Below are positions 1-11,097 of a DNA stretch of 64,000 nt, one piece after another (positions within the stretch are counted from its first letter, which is position 1; each line of letters starts with the position of its first letter). This DNA comes from Symbiodinium microadriaticum (taxonomy: Eukaryota; Sar; Dinophyceae; Suessiales; Symbiodiniaceae). The stretch covers positions 35,341 through 99,340 of the forward strand of contig LSRX01000056.1 in NCBI GenBank assembly GCA_001939145.1. The letters are read 5' to 3'. Under the pieces are notes generated by a model. That model was not told where the DNA came from. It ran no database searches and was given only the letters and a program-made list of their open reading frames with translations. A program made the position numbers and the translations under genes.

Positions 1-22
1 TATATATATATATATATATATA
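1..22. repeat. (TA)n microsatellite
   Basis: Uninterrupted TA dinucleotide run at the left edge of the window; it may extend beyond it. Confidence 0.9.
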
Positions 23-155
23 GCAAGCTCCGCGAAAGCTCCGCTACAGTAGCCACGAAATGAAAACACTTTACGCGGAAGTTCTCACGTCGGGCAGTTC
101 CCGGATAAGTGCTATTTTGAACAACCACCAACTGCTTCGAGAAATCGAACAGTTT

Positions 156-443
156 CTAGTGGACACTCTGAGTCGCTGGTCCTGCCAACATCGAATTCTT
201 GCTCACCTCCCATGCTGCAATAGTCTTAATGATCTCATCGGCTTTTCCTTCAACCTCCGAACATTTGAGCAATGACACGTATCTCTTGACTTGCCATGAC
301 CAGTCTTCCCACTGTTCAATCGGTCCATCGAACGAAGGTGGAGGTTGGGTTTCAACTCCGCCGTTATGCCATGTGGAGAAGTCAGTGTGTTCAATCCTGT
401 GGTTTTGCATTGGAGGCCCCGGCCTTCGGCCATACCACACAAA
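156..443 (-). pseudogene. Retroelement gag N-terminal fragment
   Basis: The minus-strand frame (about 94 codons) contains FDGPIEQWEDWSWQVKRY followed by a short helix-like stretch. This is the pattern seen at the start of Gag in dinoflagellate LTR retrotransposons, where an F-x-G ... W-x-x-W ... Y segment begins the capsid-like domain. The frame ends after about 60 further codons and no protease or integrase follows, so it is a remnant. The foldback element at 444-897 abuts its upstream side. Assignment rests on one motif read by eye; an unrelated ORF is possible. Confidence 0.4.
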
Positions 444-897
444 GTTTCAATATCAATGAATCAACAATCTATATATCCACTCAGACAATATCACCGCATA
501 GTTCAGCACACAATCAGATCCTGTGCAATCCGGACGCTCTCGGACTCAATGTGTTTCGCAGGTTGGAACCAATGTCGCAATCTGCAATCCATGATAAGCA
601 CGTGCAGAGCTGTGCAATGGTGCCGAGCAATTTAACACAGAATGGGGGCACAGCATCTTCGCCTCTCTGGCAACAGATCATTGACGGTCGTCTCCAGGAG
701 ATCGCCTGGGGACGCCGATTGGCACAGATTCCGTTGAGTGCCGAAAGTGCCGCCGTTAGCTGTGGCATTGGTTCAAGTCTGCGAAAACACTGAGTTCGTG
801 TGGAAGGTCCGGATTGCATAGGATTGGATTGTGTGATTAGCATTGCAGTGATACAGTCTGAGTGGACATGTCGATTGCTGATTGATTGATACAGAAA
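444..897. mobile_element. Foldback/MITE-like element with ~130-bp terminal inverted repeats
   Basis: The segment 444-577 is repeated in inverted, imperfect form at about 768-897. Matching landmarks are TCCACTCAGAC near 474 and its complement near 857, and GCAATCCGGAC near 526 and its complement near 808. The central ~190 bp are not repeated. There is no coding capacity for a transposase, so this is best read as a non-autonomous MITE or foldback element. The two arms have diverged noticeably, suggesting an old insertion. I could not define a target-site duplication. Confidence 0.7.
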
Positions 898-3800
898 TCT
901 GAAAGTTAGTGTCTAGCCGAAGCTTAGCAACTGCATGAACCAGTCTGTCCATGCTAGCTGTGTCATGTACTCAACAATGGTCTCTCGACTAGCTCGGTCG
1001 CTCACACTGCTGCTATTGTACGCGACGGTCGTCCTCGGATGCCGCGGACGGTGGTGGGTGCTGCTTCCAGGGTTGCAGCAGTCGAATCTTCCGGTCTTGA
1101 ATTTATGGCTTCGGCGTGTTGTTCCTTGAAGGGCTTTTTGCCTTGTGTTTTGCATCATGTCCGAGTCTGTGTGCTCGTAAACCGAAATGCGGAATGAGCA
1201 AAAGGGCAAAGCACAAGTCAGGAGTCAAATAAGTGCAGGAGTCCATTAGGCTTGGCGGCTTTGCGTGTGTGCGTTGTGAGCATACCCCCGTGGGCAGCTG
1301 CCGCTAAGCCTGGCCGTTTGTCAGTGATTGAACAGCCTCCGCCCCTCGAGAGGGGAACATGTCTCCCGCAAGGACTGGTCTGTGTCGTATCGCATAACTG
1401 GTCCCGAAGTGTGGCATTTGCCCCGATCTGCAGCAGCTGGAGCAAGCAGCAAGTCACACCTTTCAAGCTATCTGGGGATTTGCGGTTCGACGATGGATTG
1501 AGTTCTTTGTCACGGGGGCGAGCAGGATGTGTTCATCGAAGCAAAGTCTTGTCGGCACATTGCATTCGCCGGTTTGGTTTCCGGAAGGCCCGGTGAAGTA
1601 CTCGAGACACCAAACCACAAGACAACGGCAAACACGTTGTACAGATATCACGCACCCAAAATTTTGCTGGATCGTGCTTGCATTAACACATCTTGCTGTT
1701 GTGTCTACGCCGAGCTTCGACAGGTTATCCCCACGGTGATGTGGATGCCAGGCTTTGACCAAAAACTGCAGATCTCGATCCAGGACGTTTGCGAGGAAAG
1801 AGAATGCAGATATCATGAGCATGTTCTGGCGAGGACAAGGAATGGACGCACAACACCCAGCCAAGTGTGCTGTGTTTGTGATGCACGTGCAGTAGCTCAG
1901 CACATGTTCTTGCATGGCCAGAAGCGGCAACGTGTTCCAGCAGCCGCTCAATGATGAAGGAAAGGCAGAGGTGGACACGGATGGAGTTGGCAATAGGAAG
2001 TCTGTCGATAGCACGGTACAGGTCGACATCGCCGTGTTGGCTTCGGACCGAAAACACAAGGCGAGCGGAGCAACTTCTTGTAGCGCAAGCACGCAAGCAA
2101 GCTCCGAGGCAATCTACTACGTGTCTGCGCAAGGATCCCCGCTGAAAGAGCGCTGAGCCCAGCGTTCGAAGGTGAGATGAAGAACCGGCCCTGAGATGCT
2201 TCGCGAGGCGCGGCCGGCTTTTCACTACACTCGAACCGCCGCCAAAGGAAGCACCGCCAACACCTCTGCCGGGCGCCTAGGGGCCTAGATGGAGATCTTC
2301 GGGCACCGTCTCGGGAGCACGGAGGCCGAAGTATCGCTTCCGTTCCACCACGCCCTCGGCGCCCTCGCCTGCGCCTACTCCACCGCCGCAGCGCATGCCC
2401 AGGCCAAGGCCTGGCGACCCTGATCCTCGCCCCGAGCAGTGCCCAGCAGGTCGACTACGGAAAGGGCTTCGATCTCCACGCCACGTTGGGAGCACGAGAG
2501 TCATGGAGTCTTTGGCGTTTTTAGCGTTTCAGCATCAGAGAGGCCCGTCGGTGGCTCCAGCCGTGCCCATGTCGCTGCGGCAGCCCCGATGAGGCCTCGC
2601 AGAGCGTTGCGCAGAGTGTTTCGCCGTATACGAGGCCTCTGCCTCGCTGGCCCGATGGGCTCCCAATAAGCGGGATCCACCTCCCCATTCCGGAGCTCCA
2701 GCTTTCAGGCTCGCAGTCTGCGCTCGCTGCGCTCTGCTCTTGCTCTAACTGCGTTTGCAGTGTCTGCAGGGCTTCTGCCTGCCAGCGCAGCCGACAGCGC
2801 GAGCGTTGCAGGGGTTGGCCGAGTGGACTGTCGCCTTCGCGCTGCCTAGCGGCGACACTTCCGTCCGAAGGTCCTTGCTGCCGGTGGGTCCATGGCGGCT
2901 TTGTTCGCATCGCACGAGCTGACGTCGAGTCCTTTGCGTGCCGCAAGGAAATATCCAAATACGGTCCATACAGGTCACGGGGGTGCTTGTTGACGAGGTC
3001 CTTCATGTTGTTGCTCAAGGATCACGGGAACTGTGATGAATCGTGCTGCATGTCATAGAGACGGAGTCCAAGGGCTGTTGCTGCGGGCAGGAGCTCCAGT
3101 TTCTGGCGATCTCTCATCAAGCTGCTGGCTGGTCCCCAAGTCCACGGCAAGCAGTTTTTGCGGATGGCATGGGGCCGGGTGGGATTTCAGGTGACTCTTA
3201 CTACGCCTTGCTGACTCAGCCCTTTCGAGTCTTCCTGTTGGAGGCCAGGAAGACACTTGGACACTAGGAAGCACAGGTCGCTGTAGGTGCTTCCAGCCGG
3301 GCCCTTCCCTTCGCAGATCGATTGGCCCGGCCTCGAAGTCTGCCTGCTCGAGAGTGAGCACGATGGGCGAGAGCCACGGGACGCCCTTGAAGGCCGGAAG
3401 AGAGCGAGCCTCGCCTCAGAGCCTCGGATGTCTGTGGGGCAGGCGACTGCAGGACTTTGCCCAATGAGAAGGTCGCGCCACCATGCCTTGCTAAAGCCTA
3501 TACCGACCTCTCTGCAAAGAGGCAGCAGAAGCGACGATGGTTTGGTAGAGGCCTCAGCGGTTGTCCACAGACATAGACCCTTGTAACTCCGGCGGCTTTT
3601 TATGCGCCAAAAAAAGAGCTCGGACTAGAGCTTTTCATTGCTTTGGTGGCTCGCTGAGGCTCGCCACTTTGCCAATGCCTCAGAGAAGGCTTACGAGTGG
3701 GTGAGTGGTGTCGCGATGCGCTGCAGGCCTCCGGCCTTCTTGCTGCTGGCGCTCGGTTGCCTGGAGGCCCTTGGCCCCTTTGGGACTCCAGGGGGCGCCC

Positions 3801-4132
3801 TTGATTCCGGCGTCTCAGGCGAGCTGGGAGGAGCGACTGCTGAGGAAGTCCCAGCTGCGAGGCCTGGGCCTGCGCGGGGCCCCGGAGCCCGGCAAAAGCA
3901 CTGCACGCCCCCTGCNTGCGTTGTCGCCGCGGGCCGAGGCGTGGGCTTCGGATCAAGGCCTTGCCGCTGGTCCCGGGCCCGGGGCCATCTCCGTGCGCCC
4001 CTTTTTTGCTCCGTTTCCGGAGGCTCAGTTGCCTCTCCGAGGCTTTGATTCTCTTGGACGTGGGGCTGCTTGGCCGGGAGCCTTCTGTCCTTGCAGGCTT
4101 TTGTGCGACTCAGGCCCTTCCATCGCATGCCT
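898..4132. other. Unassigned sequence, GC-rich from about 2.2 kb
   Basis: Open frames exist on both strands but none shows a recognisable domain; they look like chance frames in GC-rich sequence. One undetermined base (N) lies at 3916. The right edge supplies the target sequence TGCCT duplicated around the copia element. Confidence 0.5.
4128..4132. repeat. Target-site duplication TGCCT, left copy
   Basis: The five bases TGCCT immediately precede the left LTR and recur at 17481-17485 immediately after the right LTR. A 5-bp duplication is the usual size for LTR retrotransposons and shows that both termini are intact. Confidence 0.9.
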
Positions 4133-4306
4133 TGTTGAAATAGCACGTGTGTTTAATCGTCCGTTGCACGTGACTGCTGCATTGAGTGCTCTAGTAGACA
4201 AAAGGGCGTGCGCACTCCCATGGTTACAAGTTCTACTATCACTTGAACGGGTATACAATATATATCAGTGCTTGTGACACAATTGGTGTTCCTATTTGGT
4301 TCTATA
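4133..4306 (+). repeat. 5' LTR (174 bp)
   Basis: Begins TGTTGAAATA and ends TTCTATA. It is identical base for base to 17307-17480. The 5' end is the usual TG, but the 3' end is TA rather than the usual CA. The target duplication directly outside confirms the limits. An AT-rich stretch (ACAATATATATC, about 4256-4267) might serve as a core-promoter-like segment, which is inference. Confidence 0.95.
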
Positions 4307-4430
4307 GGATATCAGCCGTATAGCCGGCTTGGTGGGTACAGTACAACTGGTACAATCAGTGCATGAGTTCCTGAGTTCCGTTGAATTATTATCTGACAGA
4401 TCCTCGGTTACCGACGCATCTTTCAGATCA

Positions 4431-6527
4431 ATGACGGAGGAACAACGAAACGCACTACAGCCCCCACACATGGGTGGCCGCGCAGGGGCAGGCGTAACCC
4501 CCGTTGTTCCAGCACTGAACCTACCAAGGACTGGCCCGCTCCCTAGTGGCCAGGACCCTAGCAGTGGTAGCGGAGTTCACACTAATTATCTTCCAGCAGT
4601 ACAACGTGTACGCACCACAACGCTTTGAGTTCAACCTAACACAGGTCAGATCCGAAGTCCTGGAACTTGAAGAGCGTGCCGAAACTGTCCACCGAGCAGC
4701 CTTAGAGTCTGTAGAGCAGGCAGCAGAACACAGCCTTGCCGACATCGAGCAGCGTGCAGAACATGTTCACTTGCAGAAAGTTGGTAACCCTGAAAACACC
4801 ATCGCGACATGCGAACATCAAGCTGCAAGACGTGAACAAATGCTGCTAGAAGAGCTTGTGTCGTCCCAAAGGACTTACGCAGCTTCCGATGCCAGACTCA
4901 GAAAAGAACTTCAGGAACTAGAAAACGCAAAGATCACATATGCACTCGATGTACAAATGCAGGAGAACATGCTTGCTCAAAAGTTGCAGGAAGAAGCCTC
5001 TAGTGCGATACAGGAGTCGCAACATGAACTGATTCTGCAGTTCCAGGCTAATTTTGAGCAGTACCGACTAAGGACGCAGGAAGAGCATATGGTGACTGTT
5101 TCTGAACTTCAGGAGCAGAATGACGAGCTTCAGGAAAGGTTGGAGTCAGCTGAAAGGGCTTTCGAAAAGAGCTTGCAGGGGCGTGATACAGCTACCCCAA
5201 AGGGTCAGCCGAGTCAAGCCTCCAATATGCCAGAGCCCCAGCAGTCCAGCTCCTTTCCGTCGGCTCTCAAGGCACATTTGTTCTCAATGCCGAATGTCAT
5301 CCCTTCAAGTGCGAGGGAACTGTTCAAGACAATGAACTCGCAAGCAACTACAACAGCTCATGTTCCCCCGCAACAATCACAACAGGTTCCCAACGACTCG
5401 CCAGGATTCGTCCCACCAGGTGAGACGGCCCATCCAGCGGCCGAACACGGTGCGCCGAGTCTAGGGAACCAACTGCTCCTTGAAACCCAAAGAGCAATCC
5501 TCGAGAGCCTTGTTGAAAACCTTAAGGGTAGCAAGAGCGAATGGGACTCGAAACCGAAGGTCAAGGAAGCCGAGGTGATAAAGCTGCCGGAGTTCCCCAC
5601 TCCAGAATCATACCGATCCTACCGATCTTGGAAAACAGCAGTCCGTGAAAAAATCAAAGCAGCCTCTGACAGTCCAGACGAAGCGTTTGAATGGATACTC
5701 GAAGTTTATCGGCCCGGCGCTTCGCATGACACTCTTAGGAATCCCGGGAAGTTCGTAACCCTAGACACCAAGTTGCTTGAAGCGCTAACGACGTGTTCAA
5801 GAGGGGAACTTGCCCGCGACATCCTGATCTACAAGGAAACGGAGGCGGCCAAGGACGTAGCTGTGCGGGGAAGGCAGGTGTTGTACCTCTTTGATCAGTA
5901 ATTCAAGACCAATGAGGAAGTGGGGTCGCTTTACTCGGTTGAGGATTTGCTTAAGGTTCGTCTTATCAATGATGACTTGAGCACTTTCTTGTCAAACTGG
6001 GAAAGCGTCATGTCGGGGCTCAGTCACACACCCGACGAAACCACCCTGCGTGACATCTTCCTTAGGGAACTTAGACAGTCGAAGAGGCTTAAGTACGATC
6101 TCGAAATCTACGATCGGGCCAAGGAGGGAAGCGATCAGCACACGTATGCATTCCTTAAGAACTCGATTAGGGAAATGCTCACTCGTAAAAGGAAGCGTAA
6201 GAACCGTGACCGGATTGCGCGTTCCCACGGTGATAAGTACGGTGCGGCCGCATCACCACGATCCACCAGCCCCTCTCACAGAGGTGGCCGTGAAAGATCG
6301 CAAAGCCCGAGAGGTTCGAGACCCAGAAGCCCAAGCAGAGGTAGGTCACAAAGCCCCAACAAGTCGCGAACCCCGAGTCCCAAAGGTGTTTGCTACGACT
6401 TCCTCAAAGGTACTTGTAAGCGTGGCAAGAATTGCCCATTCCTTCACAAGAAGAGGTCGCTCTCCCCCGGAGGGCAGAGGACCCCCAAGAAGATTAACAA
6501 GACATGCAAGTTTTGGAAGCTAGGAAC
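4431..6527 (+). pseudogene. copia element gag: coiled coil, SR-rich region and first CCCH zinc finger
   Basis: A plausible start is the ATG at 4431 (MTEEQRNALQ...). The frame shifts once near 4600-4625 and then runs through a long coiled coil (about 4630-5170, heptad-like, rich in E, Q, L) to a nonsense TAA at 5899-5901. Beyond it the same frame continues open. After a capsid-like segment (VEDLLKVRLINDDL...) comes a basic Ser/Arg-rich linker and a CCCH finger, CYDFLKGTCKRGKNCPFLH (C-x7-C-x5-C-x3-H). A second finger starts with CKFWKLGT and is interrupted by a 134-bp foreign segment at 6528-6661. Gag would package the element RNA; CCCH fingers replace the CCHC knuckle of other families. Confidence 0.85.
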
Positions 6528-6661
6528 ATCGCAGGTCACGGATCAGCGACGACGTTAGACATTGCCTCGAATCGCCGAGTCGTTCTTCCGATGTCTGCAC
6601 ATGGACGCTTCAAACGAAATTCCTTCGGAAAGCTGCCGAGTAAACCGCGCTTTCAGAAGGC
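6528..6661 (+). repeat. 134-bp dispersed sequence, copy 1 (inside the second CCCH finger)
   Basis: This segment matches the reverse complement of 50766-50899 over 134 positions with two differences I could find. Its insertion point lies between CKFWKLGT and GDKCRFQHK, the two halves of a CCCH finger, and it shifts the frame. The ends resemble the host intron style (CAG|GTCACG at 6534/6535 and AAG|GC at 6659/6660). Removing it does not restore the frame exactly, so it could be a decayed introner-like insertion or a very short mobile element. Confidence 0.75.
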
Positions 6662-7294
6662 GACAAGTGTAGGTTTCAGCACAAGGATGTCGAAACGCCA
6701 TCTGCTCCAGCCCCGAAATCGGAGGCTGCACCTGCTGCACCAAAGGCGGGATCCCCAAGGGCGAATTCCCCAGCTGCAAAGCCTAGAGGAAGAAGCCCAA
6801 GGCCAAAGTCTAGAGGGAAACCCGACAAGCCAGCAGCTTGTGCCTTTGCGGCAGCGGCCCCGCGAGGACCTCAGAGCGATCTTGAGGATTCTTGGGAGGT
6901 TGATTTCAAGGGTGGAAGGTTGATTAGGCATCACAGGACCTACAGAAAGGACTGGTTTCTCCCGGACAATTCGTGCCCGATCAATGCCAAGAAGCTTAGA
7001 AGTCAGGTGAAGGTTGAGAGGGTCCTTCCTATCGCACCGTATGTTGCTAACCAGCAATTTGACTGGAGGCAACGGACGCCTCAGAAGCCCGACGATCTAT
7101 GGGTAGGGAAAACGATCTTCTTCTTAAGACCGATCCCGAAAGTCAGCTTTGACAACCAGGTGCAAATGATCGCTGTCGAGCCTGAGGGAAAGGGGAGGAA
7201 ACACGCGTATCTTCCAAGGGTTCACTCTGAGTCGTACGCTACAGCCCGGGAGGCCGAACCCTCAAGATCTCACCAAGGCACTAGTCTGGGCTAA
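6659..7294 (+). pseudogene. copia gag C-terminal part: second CCCH half, Pro/Ala/Lys linker, conserved tail
   Basis: The frame is open from GDKCRFQHK at 6659 without any ATG need until 7294. It completes the second CCCH finger, then gives a low-complexity linker rich in Pro, Ala, Ser, Arg and Lys. A more conserved-looking stretch (KDWFLPDNSCPINAKKL..., then WVGKTIFFLRP) leads toward the protease. The frame ends just after the collapsed hairpin at 7242-7256, and a different frame carries on into the protease. It is therefore a continuation of the same polyprotein broken by indels, not a separate gene. Confidence 0.75.
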
Positions 7295-7874
7295 GCAGTT
7301 CGAGAGAGTCGCTGAGTGTATGGTTCGCAATGTCCCAGCAGCATGTCATTATGAATGCGAAGAAGAGGGATTGATGTGCGAGAGTTGTGAGAAAACTGTA
7401 AGACCATCTTGCGCAGGGCTAGTCCCTGGTCTGGAATTCCTCGCAGACACGGGAAGCGAGGATGACTTGATTAGCAAGAGTGACAAGCAGGCTCACTTCC
7501 CCGACATACCCATCGGCGCATCCGCGCGCCCCGTGTCGCTGATCACCGCCAACGGGCCGGTTCAGGGTAACACATCTGTGAAGCTTGATGTGCCAGAACT
7601 AGGAAGCACTTTGGAATGCTACGTTCTGGAATCCACCCCTCCGGTATGTTCGGTAGGTAGAAGGTGCATGGATGAGGGCTTTGACTTTCACTGGTATGCC
7701 GGTAAGTCTCCCTACTTCGTAACTCCAGAAGGCAAGAAGCTCTATTGCAAGCTCCGCGGCAGGGTTCCTGTAATCGGAGAAAATGCCATGGAAAGCGCAA
7801 CAGGCAACAAGGCCATCAATGGTCCTGTGCTAAGGGCCTCTGATGATCAGGGTTTTCCCAAGCCAGCGGCCTAA
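7257..7874 (+). pseudogene. copia aspartic protease domain
   Basis: The frame enters as NPQDLTKALVWAKQFERV and contains two CxxC-like pairs (CEEEGLMCESCEK). The catalytic motif is FLADTGSEDDLIS at about 7437-7475; D-T-G-S is the active site of retropepsins. About 90 residues follow, including a flap-like region and VLESTPPVCSVGRRC, normal for a copia protease that matures the polyprotein. The frame closes at tandem TAA codons formed inside the hairpin at 7864-7886, and coding resumes in another frame. Confidence 0.85.
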
Positions 7875-10750
7875 TAAGGCACGCCGCTGAGAGCAAAGAG
7901 GACAGAGCTGAGTCGGGTAAGGTCCTTGACCCGGCAATTGAATCAGCACTCACCAAGGACCCGCCGCTAGGTATCGAAGCAAGCTACCTAGCCAAACCAG
8001 GATGGGTTTCGCGCCCGAAGTTGCCGCAGATGCTGGTAGGGCACCGCCCCAAAGCTTTCCGAACGCCAGCCTCCAGGTACCCAAAGCATGTTGTTCGCAC
8101 AACGTGGATCTTCACAAAGAAATGGACCGAACTCGAAAAGGATCTTGACATTAGGATGCTGGAGGACCGAGTCGCAAAGCTCCCGGACCCGGCAATCCTC
8201 TCGATCACGATCTTTAAAAGGCCCGAAGACGACCCCGAACCAGAGGTGGACAGCGAAGCTGAAGCTGAGCCTGAGCCAAGGGATGAAAAGCGTTCAGCCC
8301 AGCTCAAGCTGGAGGCCGAAAGCATAGAGCACAAATTCACTCATCGCCCGAAGAACCCCTACTGCAAGGTGTGCCAAAAGACCAAGATGTTAGCGCCACA
8401 CGCCAGGAAGCGAGGGGGGTCTTCAACAATCATGGCGAAGAAGTTCGGGGATCACGTGACAATTGATCACATCATCACTCGCGATCTTCGGGACTTCGGA
8501 ATTGAGGGTGAAAAGGTTGCTTTGGTGGTGAAGGAAGTGTGCACTAACTTTAGGTATGTGTACCCCTCCAGCACGAAGGATGGTGAACAAGTCTACGAAA
8601 ACCTTCTTCACTTCTTCCAAGTCGACGATGATGTAGGGATCATCTATTCTGATAATGCCCCAGAGCTTGAGGATGCGACTAGGAAGTTCAAGATCCGCCA
8701 CAACACGTCACGCCCCTACGCTGACGAAAGCAAGAGTGTTGTTGACCGAGAGATTAGGATCATTCTTGAAGGAACGAGAGCCAACCTCACGCAAGCAGGC
8801 CTCTCGGAGAAGCTGTGGCCCTATGCGGCACAGCATCATGCAATGGCCCTTAACCTTTCTAAGCGCTTCGACACTGGTCAGATTCCCTGGACCGAGCGTT
8901 TCGGGGAAAACTTCAGTGGAAGGCTTGTTCCTTTTGGTGCTAAGGTACTTTTCTGGAACAACCCAAAGCAGAATGTCACTGACGCCTCAAAGTTTGCCCC
9001 TAAAGGTGAGGACGGTATTTTTCTAGGATATCACATTCAGCCCGGATTCATCTGGCGACAAGAGTACCTTGTAGCTCCCTTGAAGGGCAGCCGTGATGCC
9101 ATAGAAAATGACGACCTCAAAGTCATAAGGGCAAAGCGCATGGAGCTTCCCATTGGGGATGTCATCTTCCCTCTTTTGGAATCTGAGGTTTCGGATCGTC
9201 GTCCGCCTAGCCTTGATGATCAGAACTGTTTTGTGCAGGATGCAGGTTGCAAAGGCTTACAGCCAGTTGATGATGCACCCGATTCCCCGGATCTTGATGA
9301 CATATTTGATAGTGGTATCGACTTGTACGAGGAGTTGGCTAAGATGAGAAAAGCCTCCTCTGAAGTCGTCCCTGTCCCCGATGGTGACGAACCTCCTAAA
9401 GAAAAGGACCCAAAAGAGTTTTCTTCTGATGCGACCAGCCCGGCTGAAGCCGAGGCCGCTAGACCAAAATGTAAAGAAGTTGCGAAACCACCCCCACGGC
9501 CTCACGACCCGTCGGTGATGCCCGATGGCACCCCAGTGCCAAAAGGTTACAACTTTGATGGGGTGAGGCTGGTTCGAAACAAGAAAGGCTCGCAGCGGCC
9601 GCCTGACACCTCGAGCGAGGACTGGCACATGATGTCTGCTAGACAGAGGGAGGCTGATAAGGAGCGTTATCAAGCCAAACTCCGACGGGAGGCAGCTGCC
9701 AGGGAACAGGCAGAAAGGGACGCAGCGCCAGCGATGCCAGTCGTCCGAAGCGCCGTGGAGCCGCGCAGAGAAAGGATAGCGTCCTTGTACTGGCAGAAGC
9801 TGGATGCGATCAACCGTGAGCAACATGCCTTGGTAGCCCGTGTCGTTAACCAGGCTGAGATCGATCGCACTCCTGAGGCTAAGACTGCCATGGACAAGGA
9901 GTGGCAGAAGCTTGTTGATAAGTCCTGTTGGCTGCGCTCGAAGGTCCGCGAATACCATGATGTTGTTGCTGATGTCGTGAGTAGAGGCATTAAGGCGCAC
10001 TTCGGTAGGGTTTTTGAGATTTGCAGTCTTAAGGGCGACGAGCTTCCACCAGGCCACCCTGACAGGAAGTGTAAAGGACGCAGTGTCTTTCAGGGCAACA
10101 GGGTTTCCAATGAACACAACGATCATGCGATCTTCGCCGAGCTTGGATCCAGCCCCGCATCGATGGAGGCCGCTAAAGTAATCGACGTGTTCGGAAGTCA
10201 GCCCGGCTACTCAAAACAGCAAGCAGACGCGAGACAGGCTTATACCCAAGCCTTGTTCAAGGGTATAGAAACGTGGGTGCGATTGCCCCGGAATAGATGG
10301 CCCAAGGAGTGGGGCACCAAATTCCAGGACCCGGTCGTACCTCTCCGACTTGCCTTGTACGGACACCCAGACTCAGGTGGAATCTGGGAGAAGCACTGCG
10401 AGGACCAATTACGGACCGTAGGCTGGGTTGCAGTACTTCCCGAAATTTGGCAGAGTATTTTCTATCACCCTGAACTCGATCTTTTGCTTGTGATTTATGT
10501 TGACGATTTCAAGATGGCTGGCCCCACACAAAACCTCGCGAAGGGTTGGAAAACAATCGAGAGTGTTATTGACATGGATCCTCCTGAACCTTTCGGTAGG
10601 TACTTCGGTTGCAACCACTTCGAGAAAACAGGTGTAAAGCTTCCAAGGTCTGCACATCCTTTTGCTCACGTGTTTGACAAGAAGACCGCTGCTCCAGCCC
10701 GGGGTAACCCGAGGCCGCAAGTTAGGGAAGATTTGGGAAGTCGACCCTGA
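7874..10750 (+). CDS. copia pol: integrase and reverse transcriptase
   Basis: The frame is open from 7874. The integrase zinc-binding segment is HKFTHRPKNPYCKVCQK (H...C-x2-C). The catalytic core follows: D in TIDHI, D in YSDNAPEL and E in the VVDREIRIILEGTRA helix, the D,D-35-E triad. KGEDGIFLGYHI is the copia-specific integrase C-terminal motif. After an acidic linker the reverse transcriptase runs from about 9890, with motif A QADARQAY, the fingers motif SSPASMEAAKVID and the catalytic YVDD at about 10498. The frame ends just after the hairpin at 10695-10717, while the RT thumb continues in another frame. All catalytic residues visible are intact. Confidence 0.92.
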   Translation: MRHAAESKEDRAESGKVLDPAIESALTKDPPLGIEASYLAKPGWVSRPKLPQMLVGHRPKAFRTPASRYPKHVVRTTWIFTKKWTELEKDLDIRMLEDRVAKLPDPAILSITIFKRPEDDPEPEVDSEAEAEPEPRDEKRSAQLKLEAESIEHKFTHRPKNPYCKVCQKTKMLAPHARKRGGSSTIMAKKFGDHVTIDHIITRDLRDFGIEGEKVALVVKEVCTNFRYVYPSSTKDGEQVYENLLHFFQVDDDVGIIYSDNAPELEDATRKFKIRHNTSRPYADESKSVVDREIRIILEGTRANLTQAGLSEKLWPYAAQHHAMALNLSKRFDTGQIPWTERFGENFSGRLVPFGAKVLFWNNPKQNVTDASKFAPKGEDGIFLGYHIQPGFIWRQEYLVAPLKGSRDAIENDDLKVIRAKRMELPIGDVIFPLLESEVSDRRPPSLDDQNCFVQDAGCKGLQPVDDAPDSPDLDDIFDSGIDLYEELAKMRKASSEVVPVPDGDEPPKEKDPKEFSSDATSPAEAEAARPKCKEVAKPPPRPHDPSVMPDGTPVPKGYNFDGVRLVRNKKGSQRPPDTSSEDWHMMSARQREADKERYQAKLRREAAAREQAERDAAPAMPVVRSAVEPRRERIASLYWQKLDAINREQHALVARVVNQAEIDRTPEAKTAMDKEWQKLVDKSCWLRSKVREYHDVVADVVSRGIKAHFGRVFEICSLKGDELPPGHPDRKCKGRSVFQGNRVSNEHNDHAIFAELGSSPASMEAAKVIDVFGSQPGYSKQQADARQAYTQALFKGIETWVRLPRNRWPKEWGTKFQDPVVPLRLALYGHPDSGGIWEKHCEDQLRTVGWVAVLPEIWQSIFYHPELDLLLVIYVDDFKMAGPTQNLAKGWKTIESVIDMDPPEPFGRYFGCNHFEKTGVKLPRSAHPFAHVFDKKTAAPARGNPRPQVREDLGSRP

Positions 10751-11045
10751 ACTTGGCGCAGTCGTTCGTCATCACGTGTACCCCAGAAAGAGATTGTATG
10801 TGCCGACCACTAGCGATGTAGAGAAGTTTCCTGATCTCTCGGAGTTGCGTTTTACTGATATTGATGAAGGACCCATTGTTGAGCATGATACTCTCGCCCC
10901 CAACATCCCTAAGTACGAGGATTGGTGGACCGGAAGAACCGTGTTCCCTCTTCCTGGCACAAGTGCCGAATCGGTCAGACACGCTCTAGCTGCCTCCAAA
11001 GGCAAGCCGTCTAGATCGAAGGCCGAAGCCACAGAGGGAGGCTAA
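10719..11045 (+). pseudogene. copia reverse transcriptase C-terminal part after frame change
   Basis: After the hairpin at 10695-10717 coding continues in a different frame as KLGKIWEVDPELGAVVRH and HVYPRKRLYVPTTSDVEKF, a segment normally found just behind the copia RT palm. It ends at 11045 with a basic region that itself contains a hairpin (10987-11009). Together with the neighbouring frames it forms one interrupted polyprotein. Confidence 0.75.
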
Positions 11046-11097
11046 AGCAAGCCAGTTCAAAGGCACTGACACGATTTGTCAGGATTCAATTCCTTCA

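Noticed and set aside
4307-4330. tRNA primer-binding site after the 5' LTR
   Set aside because: GGATATCAGCCG is only vaguely similar to the usual initiator-Met primer site (TGGTATCAGAGC); I cannot support a specific tRNA.
10152-10174. A hairpin-like segment with CAGCC...GGCCG inside the reverse transcriptase
   Set aside because: It encodes SSPASMEAAK, a normal conserved part of copia RT, and the stem has a mismatch. It is a coincidental match, so I did not count it in the hairpin family.
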